A stretch of 10,233 bases of DNA. It comes from Candidatus Woesearchaeota archaeon UBA153 (GTDB taxonomy: Archaea; Nanobdellota; Nanobdellia; Woesearchaeales; UBA525). The notes under the pieces are model-generated. The model made no database searches, was not told where the DNA came from, and saw nothing but the letters and a program-made list of their open reading frames with translations. Numbering within the stretch: position 1 is the first letter of the stretch; each line of letters begins with the position of its first letter. Below, piece after piece: positions 1 to 6,188 of the stretch. The stretch spans positions 897 to 11,129 of the forward strand of contig DASH01000085.1 in assembly GCA_002503705.1 (NCBI GenBank), written 5' to 3'. The translations under genes and the position numbers were made by a program.

Positions 1-93
1 AGTCAAGAACGAGTAACGACGTACGAAACGCGGACGCCGGACGAGGAAATCACGACGGACGAGCACGAGAAATCCGGGCCGCGCCAGCCATGA
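1..93 (+). CDS. 3' end of a plus-strand gene, product unknown
   Basis: The frame starting at base 1 is open from the window edge to TGA at 91-93 and encodes about 30 residues. They are acidic and polar, with a TPDEEITTDEHEK stretch. Codon choice (ACG, GAC, GAG rich) matches the neighbouring real genes, which is the main reason for choosing this frame. A second frame stays open to TAA at 120-122, so the choice is not certain. In many archaea a translation factor (aIF1A) precedes rio1, but this tail shows no feature that would identify it as such. Too little is present for a family call. Confidence 0.35.
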   Translation, partial: SQERVTTYETRTPDEEITTDEHEKSGPRQP

Positions 94-146
94 CTGAGCA
101 GTGCTCGGTGACGTTCCGGTAATCTTCCGGCGTCTTTGAGGATAGT

Positions 147-155
147 TTTTTATAG
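147..155 (+). promoter_or_regulatory. TATA box of the 38-aa ORF
   Basis: TTTTTATAG lies about 27 nt upstream of the ATG at 178. That is the spacing expected when transcription starts at or next to the start codon (leaderless mRNA). The flanks are GC-rich, so the T/A block stands out. Confidence 0.6.
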
Positions 156-177
156 GCGTTCGTCTTCTCGGTCGTCT

Positions 178-294
178 ATGTCGTTGCATCCGGATAAGAA
201 GCTGTTCGAGCTGAACCCGCAGCTGAAGCGCGACCTTGACCAGTTGCGCGAGGACTTACGGAAGGCCGGCCTGATGGACACTATCGACTTCTAA
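178..294 (+). CDS. Small charged protein, 38 aa, function unknown
   Basis: The ORF runs from ATG 178 to TAA 292-294. The protein begins MSLHPDKKLFELNPQLKRDL and ends KAGLMDTIDF. It is highly charged and predicted to be mostly helical, with a repeating L/K/D/E pattern around residues 9-32 that could form one amphipathic helix. There are no cysteines, signal peptide or membrane segment. Two things support a real gene: a TATA box at leaderless spacing, and codon use like its neighbours. A short hairpin (GGCTC-TGT-GAGCC, 295-307) follows the stop immediately and could mark the transcript end. It is not a family I recognise. Its position before rio1 suggests a housekeeping or ribosome-linked role, but that is only inferred from context. 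Confidence 0.5.
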   Translation: MSLHPDKKLFELNPQLKRDLDQLREDLRKAGLMDTIDF

Positions 295-356
295 GGCTCT
301 GTGAGCCCCCCTGGAAAAACGGAAGAATCACGGCGCTGGTCGGAGACTGGGAGATA

Positions 357-365
357 CTTTTTTAA
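357..365 (+). promoter_or_regulatory. TATA box of rio1
   Basis: CTTTTTTAA is centred about 28 nt before the ATG at 389. No Shine-Dalgarno sequence precedes the start, so a leaderless transcript is expected. Confidence 0.55.
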
Positions 366-388
366 CTGATTACAGGTTCTTCAGTCTT

Positions 389-1135
389 ATGGCCGTTAAT
401 CCTTCCCGGGGCGAGTGGAAGATCCGCGCGAACGTCTTCGACCCGTTCACCGAGCGGACGCTCTTCCAGCTCGCGGGCAAAGGGTTCTTCGGCGACTTGG
501 AGAGTCCTGTCGCGCTGGGGAAGGAGGCGAACGTCTTCAGCGCGAGCGCCGGCCGCTCGTCTGAGGGGAAAGAGAAGATTATCGTCAAGATTTACCGTCT
601 CGAGAACAGCAATTTCAAGAAGATGTACGAGTACCTGCAGCAAGACCCGCGGTACATGCACGCGAAACCCGCGAAACGCGACGTGATATTATCCTGGTGC
701 CAGCGCGAGTTCCGAAATCTCATGCTGGCGCGCGAGTCGATCAACGTGCCAACGCCCATCGGGTACAAGAACAATGTTTTAGTGTTGAGTTTTATCGGCG
801 ACGCGATTAATGCCATTCCGGCGCCGCAGTTGAAAGACTCTGTGCCGTCGAACCCCGAAGCGTTTGCTCAAGCGGTACTGGAGCGAATCGCAATACTTTG
901 GAAGCACGGGTTGGTGCACGGCGACCTGAGCGCGTTCAACATCCTGAACGACGGCGACCAGCCGGTGTTCATCGACTTCAGCCAGTCAAGCCCGACCACC
1001 GCGCCGAACGCGAAAGAGCTGCTGCGACGTGATTTGACGAATCTTGCTTCGTACTTCAAGAAGCACGGCGTCAAGCTCGACGTGGAGAAAGAGCTGGAGA
1101 GAGTCGTGAAAGGCGCGAAGCTCACTCGTCGGTAA
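389..1135 (+). CDS. rio1: RIO1-family serine protein kinase/ATPase
   Basis: This is a 248-residue RIO-type atypical kinase, about the usual length for archaeal RIO1. An N-terminal segment (residues 1-40) leads into the nucleotide loop GKEANVF (44-50) and the ATP-binding lysine K67 in VKIYR. The catalytic loop HGDLSAFN (177-184) contains D179 and N184, and the metal-binding aspartate D196 lies in IDFSQ. The RIO1-type flexible-loop region precedes W103. In archaea and eukaryotes RIO1 acts late in small ribosomal subunit maturation and helps release factors such as Dim2/Pno1 and Nob1. A Dim2-like KH protein lies downstream, consistent with that role. The start is supported by the TATA box about 28 nt upstream. 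The downstream partner is separated from it by an inserted minus-strand DUF3800 gene. Confidence 0.95.
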   Translation: MAVNPSRGEWKIRANVFDPFTERTLFQLAGKGFFGDLESPVALGKEANVFSASAGRSSEGKEKIIVKIYRLENSNFKKMYEYLQQDPRYMHAKPAKRDVILSWCQREFRNLMLARESINVPTPIGYKNNVLVLSFIGDAINAIPAPQLKDSVPSNPEAFAQAVLERIAILWKHGLVHGDLSAFNILNDGDQPVFIDFSQSSPTTAPNAKELLRRDLTNLASYFKKHGVKLDVEKELERVVKGAKLTRR

Positions 1136-1284
1136 TCTTCCGAATTCTGTTTATAAGGCACTGGTCAGTCAGTAACAACATTTAAATAATTCTTTTGTTC
1201 TTCTCCGGTTTGACAGGTAAAGCCGGCCGGACAGTGTACCTTGAGGTGCACGTCGTCAGTTCCGGTTGGTGCTGTCGCCTTTCT
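1136..1284. other. Convergent spacer between rio1 and DUF3800 gene, with hairpin
   Basis: The 149-nt spacer holds two TATA-like blocks (TTTATAAGG near 1150 and TTTAAATAA near 1181). It also holds a good hairpin at 1230-1254: GAC plus GTGTACCT paired to AGGTGCAC plus GTC around a TG turn, with one bulged A and one G-T pair. The hairpin could end either converging transcript. Alternatively it could lie in a small RNA, or in a 54-codon TTG-start reading frame (1210-1374) set about 27 nt behind the second TATA block. That frame overlaps the DUF3800 3' end antisense, so I do not call it as a gene. Confidence 0.3.
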
Positions 1285-1902
1285 TCAGAACACGTAGGAG
1301 ACTTCTTTCGGGATGGTGAGCGCGTCCACGTACATGTCGTCCTCGTGCTCGAATTTCTGGAAGAACGACCATGAGAGCACGTCCGCGAACTGCAAGCCTA
1401 CCCACGATTCAGAATAACTGTGATGAACGATCCGGCTCGCTGTCCCCGAGCACGATTCCAGTTTGCGGCAGAAGTATTGGTTGAAATCATCCTGCAAGAC
1501 CTTCCCTTTTGACCTGTCGATGCGGATCTCGAGGTCGACCTCCTTGAGGACGATGCTCTCCGCGAGCTTGCCCGCCACGTAATTGTAGAGTCTGTGTTTG
1601 TTGCTCTTTAAGTAATCGCTGTATACCTTCCGTTTCTCGAGGACGACGACGAAGACGCACGCCTCCGGCACGCCGTTCAGTTCCTTGAGCATGTGGAGGA
1701 TGATCTCCTTCTTCGTTTTGTTCGCCTTGATCTCTCGTGCCTTCCGCAACTGCTTGCGATACTTGTGCCGGCGCATCCGCTTGATGATTCGCTCGAGGTC
1801 TGCGGGGTTTTTCACGTGCAACGCGACGATGACGAGGTGGCGCGAACCCTTCACCGGGTCGCCCGGGTCGCCGCTCTCATCGAGGTAGAGATATCTGAGC
1901 AT
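1285..1902 (-). CDS. DUF3800 family protein (RNase H-like fold), 205 aa
   Basis: The protein opens with MLRYLYLDESGDPGD, the hallmark DUF3800 N-terminus (D8, E9, S10, G11). It continues with an E in KAREIK (about residue 57), D129 in IDRSKGK, and D174 in GLQFADVLSWSFF near the C-terminus. This set of acidic residues is what DUF3800 proteins retain from an RNase H-like active site, so nuclease activity is likely but unproven. The family is frequent in defence islands and mobile elements. The reading frame is open to 2016, but I start at ATG 1902 because a TATA box lies about 27 nt before it and the extension would cross the promoter and repeat. The gene lies inside an otherwise conserved rio1-KH-top6 cluster on the opposite strand, which points to insertion. 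Length is near that of a normal DUF3800 protein. Confidence 0.85.
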   Translation of the reverse strand: MLRYLYLDESGDPGDPVKGSRHLVIVALHVKNPADLERIIKRMRRHKYRKQLRKAREIKANKTKKEIILHMLKELNGVPEACVFVVVLEKRKVYSDYLKSNKHRLYNYVAGKLAESIVLKEVDLEIRIDRSKGKVLQDDFNQYFCRKLESCSGTASRIVHHSYSESWVGLQFADVLSWSFFQKFEHEDDMYVDALTIPKEVSYVF

Positions 1903-1924
1903 CGGAACGGCGATGCGCCACCGT

Positions 1925-1934
1925 CTTAAATAAC
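1925..1934 (-). promoter_or_regulatory. TATA box of the DUF3800 gene
   Basis: On the minus strand this reads GTTATTTAAG, centred about 27 nt upstream of ATG 1902. It fixes the start codon choice and implies a leaderless message. The hairpin repeat at 1935-1965 lies directly upstream of it. Confidence 0.6.
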
Positions 1935-1965
1935 CAGCACTGAAGGTTTCCGACGAGACCGGAAG
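1935..1965. repeat. Hairpin repeat, copy A
   Basis: Plus strand: CCAGCACTGAAGG, then TTCCG (1948-1952), loop ACGAGAC, CGGAA (1960-1964), then GATG. The 5-bp stem and 7-nt loop match copies B (7036-7052) and C1 (8500-8516), which differ only in the last loop base. The left flank CCAG is also shared. In all three places the repeat lies upstream of the promoter of a minus-strand accessory module. The following GATG..CGAAC..GAAG resembles the right flank of copy B. Confidence 0.65.
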
Positions 1966-1978
1966 ATGGACGAACCCG

Positions 1979-1993
1979 AAGCCTCGACGGTAA
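1979..1993 (+). repeat. Possible displaced copy of the rio1 3' end
   Basis: This stretch reads AAG CCT CGA CGG TAA (K-P-R-R-stop). The true rio1 end at 1118-1135 reads AAG CTC ACT CGT CGG TAA (K-L-T-R-R-stop). They align with one in-frame 3-nt gap and share a CGAAGC block upstream. The position, just beyond hairpin copy A, is equivalent to the top6A tails beyond copies B and C. The match is short and may be chance. Confidence 0.3.
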
Positions 1994-2006
1994 CCGTCCA
2001 CAACCC

Positions 2007-2014
2007 TTTTAAAC
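2007..2014 (+). promoter_or_regulatory. TATA box of the KH-domain gene
   Basis: TTTTAAAC is centred about 26 nt before ATG 2037, giving a leaderless start. It separates the KH gene's transcription from rio1, as expected now that a minus-strand gene lies between them. Confidence 0.6.
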
Positions 2015-2036
2015 AACCCTCGGTTCTCGATTCCTT

Positions 2037-2588
2037 ATGGCTGAACGGTACGCGTACCAAGTCCGAGTCCCGAAAGACCGTGTTGCGGTGATTATCGGGG
2101 AGAAGGGCGCGGTGAAGAAGGCTTTAGAGTCGCACTTGAAGGTCCGCATGGAAGTGGACTCGCAAGACGGCGTCGTGACGTTGGACGGCGAAGACTCCCT
2201 TTCACTCTACACCGGCCGCCAAGTCATCACGGCGATCGCGCGCGGCTTCAATCCTGAAATCGCGCAGTTGCTGATGCGGCACGACCACGTCCTCGAAGTC
2301 ATCAAGCTCACCGACTACACTGGCTCGAAAGACGCGATGCTTCGCTTGAAAGGGCGAGTGATCGGCGCGAACGGGAAGAGCCGCGCGCGCATGGAAGAAG
2401 CGACCGAGTGTTTTATTTCTGTCTATGGGAAGACGGTGGGCATCATCGGCGAGAACGAGCACGCGATGATCGCCAAACGCGCCGTCGAGAAACTCCTGCA
2501 AGGGAGCATGCACGCTACCGTCTGGAAGTATTTGGAACGCGCGAAACGACAACTGAAAGCGGAAGAGTACGGGCGGAAAGGGCTGTAG
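2037..2588 (+). CDS. KH-domain RNA-binding protein, Dim2/Pno1-like
   Basis: A 183-residue protein with two KH domains. The first spans about residues 5-70 with a GEKG loop at 21-24 (VIIGEKGAVKK). The second spans about 85-165 with a GANG loop at 110-113 (GRVIGANGKSRARMEEAT) followed by the ISVYGKTVGIIG strand. This two-KH layout and length are those of archaeal Dim2/Pno1 homologues, which bind the 3' region of 16S rRNA during 30S maturation and work with RIO1 and Nob1. The C-terminus is a basic helix (WKYLERAKRQLKAEEYGRKG). It acts in the cytoplasm on pre-rRNA. The start is set by the TATA box. Rio1 upstream and top6B downstream are its usual companions in many archaea. Confidence 0.92.
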   Translation: MAERYAYQVRVPKDRVAVIIGEKGAVKKALESHLKVRMEVDSQDGVVTLDGEDSLSLYTGRQVITAIARGFNPEIAQLLMRHDHVLEVIKLTDYTGSKDAMLRLKGRVIGANGKSRARMEEATECFISVYGKTVGIIGENEHAMIAKRAVEKLLQGSMHATVWKYLERAKRQLKAEEYGRKGL

Positions 2589-2605
2589 AAACGCTTGAAA
2601 ACACG

Positions 2606-2611
2606 TTTTTT
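2606..2611 (+). terminator. T-run after the KH gene
   Basis: Six consecutive T residues followed by TCTCTC lie 17 nt behind the KH stop codon. Archaeal termination commonly needs only such a U-rich tract. It precedes the separate top6B TATA box. Confidence 0.35.
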
Positions 2612-2624
2612 CTCTCGCCGTAAA

Positions 2625-2633
2625 TTTTAAATA
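2625..2633 (+). promoter_or_regulatory. TATA box of top6B
   Basis: TTTTAAATA is centred about 28 nt before ATG 2658, with no ribosome-binding site in between. It probably drives both top6B and top6A. Confidence 0.65.
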
Positions 2634-2657
2634 GCCCTCCCGTCGAGAACTCTCTTC

Positions 2658-4547
2658 ATGGCAGGCGTCGGCGGGAAGAAACAGGAGACTCTGGCTTCGT
2701 TCGCGAACAGTCCGAAGGCGTCGTCCGGAACTCCGAGTTCAACTCCGTCGTCTACTCTCACTCCATCAGCCCCTAAATCCTCGTCGGGAACTTCTAGTTC
2801 AACTCCGAATACGTCTGAACCATCGCCTACCAAGGCGAAGCCGGCCGTCAAGCAAGTCCACGCTTCGGAGTTGGCGAAGAAGCAGCGTGAGATCGGCGTC
2901 GGCGAGTTCTTCGCGCGGAACAAGCACTTACTGGGCTTTGACAACCCTCGCAAGGCTCTTCTCACGACGGTGAAGGAGGCTGTCGATAACGCCTTGGACG
3001 CGTGCGAGGAAGCGAAGATATTGCCCGATATTGAAGTGCACGTTATGGACATGGGGAACGGCGAACGGTTCCGCGTGATAATCGAGGATAGCGGCCCCGG
3101 CATCGTGAAACAGCAAGTCCCGAAGATTTTCGCGAAGTTACTGTACGGTTCCAAGTTCCACAGTCGCAAGCAGCAGCGCGGCCAGCAAGGCATCGGTATC
3201 TCTGCGGCTGTGATGTACGGGCAGTTGACGACGGGTAGACCGGCGAAGATTCTCAGCAAGACTGACGCTGACAAGCCAGCGTATTATTGCGAACTACACC
3301 TCAATACGCAGGAGAACAAGCCGGAGATTGTCAAGGAGGAAGAACGGCCGTGGACGAAAGAGCACGGGACGCGCATCGAGATCGACCTTGAAGGCGCGTA
3401 CCAGAAAGGCAACCAGAGCATCGACGAGTACTTGAAGGAGACTGCGGTGGTGAATCCTCACTTGCAGCTCGTCTACGTCAACCCGAAAGCGGAACAGTAC
3501 GTGTTCCCTCGCGCGAGCGAAGAGTTCCCGAAAGAGGCGAAATCCATCAAGCCGCACCCGCACGGCACGGAATTAGGCGTGTTCCAGCAGATGCTCCACG
3601 ACACAGAATCGACGACGGTGTCGTCGTTCTTGCAGAACGAGTTCAGCAGGATCAGTCCCGCTGTCGCGAAGGAAGTGCTTGAGGAAGCGCGCATCATGCC
3701 GCGCGCGAAACCCGACGAGATTTCGCGCGAAGGCGCGGAACACATGGTCGAAGCCTTCAAGAAAGTCAAGATCATGGCGCCGCCGACGGACTGCCTGTCG
3801 CCGATAACGTCGGAATTGCTCGAGAAAGGGCTGAAGAAAGAGGTTAATGCTGAGTTTTATACCTCTGTGACACGGGCGCCTGTCGTGTATAAGGGGAACC
3901 CGTTCCAGGTCGAGGTGGCTGTTGCTTATGGTGGTGCGCAGCCGAAAGACAAGCCGATTAATTTGATGAGATTTGCTAATAGGGTGCCTCTGCTCTACCA
4001 GCAAGGCGCTTGCGGTATCACGAAAGCTGTCGTGACGACGAACTGGAAGAGTTACGGGATTCAACAAAGCGGGAGCAATATGCCCGTCGGACCCTTAACG
4101 ATTGTGGTACACTTGGCTTCCGTCTGGGTGCCTTTTACCAGTGAGAGTAAAGAAGCGATTGCGCAGTACGAGGACATCATCAAGGAAGTGAAATTGGCCA
4201 TCCAGGAGGCCGGACGCCAATTAGGGTCGTACGTGCACAAGAAGCACCGCGTCGGGTTGCAATTGGAACGAGCGAACCTGTTCGAACGGTACATTCCTGA
4301 GGTTGCTAATGCTCTTTCTCGGTTGACGGGGAAGAACGAGATCTTGATTCGGCAACAGCTTGAGAAGATGGTGAAGAAAGACGAGATCCAAGCGAACATC
4401 CAGACGATGAACACGCCGAACACGGAATACGACGCCGAATGGGCGAAGATCGGCAAAGATGACGCTGAAGAACAACAGGAGTTAGACGTCGAAGAAACTC
4501 CGAAAAAAACGAAAACTGAGAAGAAAGAGCAGAAAACGGAGAAGTAA
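2658..4547 (+). CDS. top6B: DNA topoisomerase VI subunit B
   Basis: This 629-residue protein is the ATPase subunit of type IIB topoisomerase VI, which forms an A2B2 enzyme that relaxes and decatenates DNA. The GHKL ATPase shows E107 and N111 in KEAVDNALDACEEA, the DSGPGI loop (144-149) and the glycine-rich QRGQQGIGIS lid (174-182). The helix-2-turn-helix region follows. The transducer domain carries the ATP-sensing lysine K498 in PFTSESKEAI. It is roughly 100 residues longer than typical archaeal Top6B. The extra length is a Ser/Thr/Pro-rich N-terminus (about 18-60) with an internal repeat (SSGTPSSTP at 22-30, SSGTSSSTP at 42-50), plus a Lys/Glu tail after about residue 600. The TATA box position supports this start, so the extension appears to be translated. 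Confidence 0.96.
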   Translation: MAGVGGKKQETLASFANSPKASSGTPSSTPSSTLTPSAPKSSSGTSSSTPNTSEPSPTKAKPAVKQVHASELAKKQREIGVGEFFARNKHLLGFDNPRKALLTTVKEAVDNALDACEEAKILPDIEVHVMDMGNGERFRVIIEDSGPGIVKQQVPKIFAKLLYGSKFHSRKQQRGQQGIGISAAVMYGQLTTGRPAKILSKTDADKPAYYCELHLNTQENKPEIVKEEERPWTKEHGTRIEIDLEGAYQKGNQSIDEYLKETAVVNPHLQLVYVNPKAEQYVFPRASEEFPKEAKSIKPHPHGTELGVFQQMLHDTESTTVSSFLQNEFSRISPAVAKEVLEEARIMPRAKPDEISREGAEHMVEAFKKVKIMAPPTDCLSPITSELLEKGLKKEVNAEFYTSVTRAPVVYKGNPFQVEVAVAYGGAQPKDKPINLMRFANRVPLLYQQGACGITKAVVTTNWKSYGIQQSGSNMPVGPLTIVVHLASVWVPFTSESKEAIAQYEDIIKEVKLAIQEAGRQLGSYVHKKHRVGLQLERANLFERYIPEVANALSRLTGKNEILIRQQLEKMVKKDEIQANIQTMNTPNTEYDAEWAKIGKDDAEEQQELDVEETPKKTKTEKKEQKTEK

Positions 4548-4557
4548 GGGGAGAATA

Positions 4558-4761
4558 ATGCGCACAATCAACGACGTCCAAAGGAGCGGCACTGGCCTCA
4601 GGAGCGGTACCGTCCTTAAGGGCGAGCGGAAGGAGCGAATGGAGGGAGCCATTGCGGCGGGGGTCGCCCCATCCGGGGAGGGCCGCATACGGACGTCCTC
4701 ATCGATGAGCGAGCTGGACGGTACCGCGACGACGTTGACGAGAAACTCAACGAGTAACTAA
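4558..4761 (+). CDS. Possible 67-aa ORF in the top6B-top6A spacer
   Basis: ATG 4558 follows a GGGGAG Shine-Dalgarno-like run by about 6 nt, and the frame stays open to TAA 4759-4761. The product is rich in Gly, Ser, Thr and Arg with no recognisable domain. The codon pattern is not convincing. In the last third, the +2-shifted frame (4686-4757, ending DDVDEKLNE) looks more like the local coding style. This could mean a frameshifted remnant. The region is better explained by RNA/DNA secondary structure (see 4604-4728). I list it because of the ribosome-binding site, with low confidence. Confidence 0.2.
   Translation: MRTINDVQRSGTGLRSGTVLKGERKERMEGAIAAGVAPSGEGRIRTSSSMSELDGTATTLTRNSTSN
4604..4728. 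repeat. Structured spacer closed by a 12-bp inverted repeat
   Basis: GCGGTACCGTCC (4604-4615) is the exact reverse complement of GGACGGTACCGC (4717-4728). Between them lie nested complementary segments: GCGGC (4654-4658) with GCCGC (4682-4686), CCCC-ATCC-GGGG (4667-4678), ATGG with CCAT (4639-4652), and two perfect palindromes, CCTTAAGG (4613-4620) and CTCATCGATGAG (4698-4709). Such density is unusual for this window. It could be a folded leader for top6A, a small RNA, or the remains of an inserted element. Confidence 0.5.
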
Positions 4762-4775
4762 CGAGCACGATTACC

Positions 4776-5885
4776 ATGGCAAAAGAGTCCAAGCCTTCAA
4801 AATCCACGGCGAACGGTCCGAAGGAGAGTCTCGTCGAGCTCGGCAACGAGCTCGCGACGCAGATCGAGGACGGGAAGAACCCGACGATTGAATTATCCGT
4901 ACGGTCATTGTCGAACGTCGTGTATAACGAGAAGACGCAGAAGCTCGGCATCGGGGACAAGACGTCCGAACGACAGTTCTTCAACGTTTCGCACGCGAAG
5001 AAGTTCCTGCAGACGATCGAAGTGGCCGCCATTTCCAAATCATTGCTCGACATCGACAAGCACGCGTCCTTGCGGGACGTCTTCTACATGGCGAAAAGGA
5101 CTATTCCTGGCACGAAGACGAATGTTGTTGATGAACAGAACGAGAGCGACAAAGCGATTGAAGACTTGGAGCTCGTTTCTGGCTTTACGCGCGAGCAGTT
5201 GAACATCAACGCGAACAAGATGGGTTCAGTCGCCGGCAATGTCGTCGTTGAAGATGCCGGGGATACCATTGATTGGTCGAAGCTGGGTAGCGGCGGGTGG
5301 TCGATCCCCTCCAACGTCGAGAATATCGTGTTCCGCAAAGTCAGCGCGAAGTACATCATCTACATGGAGAAAGCCGCCGTGTGGGAGAGGTTGCACGAGG
5401 ACAAGTTCTGGATGAAACAGAACTGCATCATCATGTGCTCACAAGGACAATCGACGCGCGGCGTGCGACGGTTGTTGCAACGGTTGGCGAGCGAGTACAA
5501 ACTGCCGATTTACGTGTTGACTGACAACGACCCGTGGGGGATCTACATCTATTCGGTGTTGAAGTATGGTTCTATTTCTCTTGCGCACATGAGCGACGAG
5601 CTTGCTATTCGGGACGTGCGGTATCTCGGCGTGACGTGTGACGACGTGAAGAAGTACAAACTCGAACGACATTATATCAAGTTGACCGAGCAGGATAGCT
5701 CTCGCTTGAAACAGATGGCCGAGTACGACTGGTTCAAAGACCACAAAGACTGGCAGAAACAATTCAAAGCCATGAAAGAGGCCGGAGCGAAAGTAGAAAT
5801 CCAGTCATTGTCGTCGCGAGGGATTACGTTCATCTCTGAAACGTACCTGCCTGAGAAGATTAAGAACCAGGAGTTCATTGACTGA
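4776..5885 (+). CDS. top6A: DNA topoisomerase VI subunit A (Spo11-like)
   Basis: This 369-residue protein is the DNA-cleaving subunit of topoisomerase VI and pairs with Top6B encoded just upstream. The winged-helix (CAP-like) domain contains the catalytic tyrosine Y104 in SLRDVFYMAK, matching the RDxFY motif of the Top6A/Spo11 family. The Toprim domain has E198 in IIYMEKAAVWERL, and D250 and D252 in LTDNDPWGIYIY, which bind Mg2+. The GQSTRGVRRLLQRL segment is the conserved DNA-binding stretch. The length is normal. No TATA box sits at leaderless distance and no Shine-Dalgarno is seen, so it is probably read from the top6B transcript through the 228-nt structured spacer. Its last 11 codons (5853-5885) are present twice more downstream, which suggests that insertions use its 3' end. 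Confidence 0.96.
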   Translation: MAKESKPSKSTANGPKESLVELGNELATQIEDGKNPTIELSVRSLSNVVYNEKTQKLGIGDKTSERQFFNVSHAKKFLQTIEVAAISKSLLDIDKHASLRDVFYMAKRTIPGTKTNVVDEQNESDKAIEDLELVSGFTREQLNINANKMGSVAGNVVVEDAGDTIDWSKLGSGGWSIPSNVENIVFRKVSAKYIIYMEKAAVWERLHEDKFWMKQNCIIMCSQGQSTRGVRRLLQRLASEYKLPIYVLTDNDPWGIYIYSVLKYGSISLAHMSDELAIRDVRYLGVTCDDVKKYKLERHYIKLTEQDSSRLKQMAEYDWFKDHKDWQKQFKAMKEAGAKVEIQSLSSRGITFISETYLPEKIKNQEFID

Positions 5886-5888
5886 GTT

Positions 5889-6188
5889 CTAGCACGGCAG
5901 CCGTTCTTCTTTCCACTCTGAGAAGTCGAAGCGTTCCCCGGTGCGGGGCTTCTTGACGAGGTTGAACATCGCTTGGACGTCCTCGTTCATCCCGGTCTCG
6001 GTGACCGTCAGCCCTTTCTTCTGCTCGAGATACTCCTGCGCGAACGACCGGCTGACGCTCTTCACGTCGGAGAAATCGACCAGGACATCTTTTGAAGGGA
6101 GCGCCCTGATAGTCTCGAAGAGCCGCTCCGCGTTATGGCGGAGGGCGCACTCCTTGACGACGCTGACGACCTTAACCTTCGATTGCAT
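5889..6188 (-). CDS. STAS-like DUF4325 protein
   Basis: A protein of about 99 residues. The core DVLVDFSDVKSVSRSFAQEYL matches the STAS-like DUF4325 family, which resembles anti-sigma-factor antagonists (SpoIIAA type) in its strand-helix pattern. DUF4325 proteins commonly sit beside or are fused to GHKL ATPases, as here, suggesting the pair forms a partner-switching or sensory complex. The partner's function is unknown in general. I place the start at ATG 6188 because GAGG lies 9 nt before it. An in-frame ATG at 6203 would add five residues. Either start overlaps the 3' end of the ATPase gene, so translation is probably coupled. The stop is 3 nt beyond the convergent top6A stop. Confidence 0.75.
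   Translation of the reverse strand: MQSKVKVVSVVKECALRHNAERLFETIRALPSKDVLVDFSDVKSVSRSFAQEYLEQKKGLTVTETGMNEDVQAMFNLVKKPRTGERFDFSEWKEERLPC

Noticed and set aside
1903..2016. 38-residue N-terminal extension of the DUF3800 protein
   Set aside because: It would run through the TATA box and hairpin repeat. DUF3800 proteins start close to the DESGD motif, as ATG 1902 gives.
3573..4067. 164-aa minus-strand ORF inside top6B
   Set aside because: Shadow of a clear topoisomerase gene; Arg/His-rich composition and no start signals.
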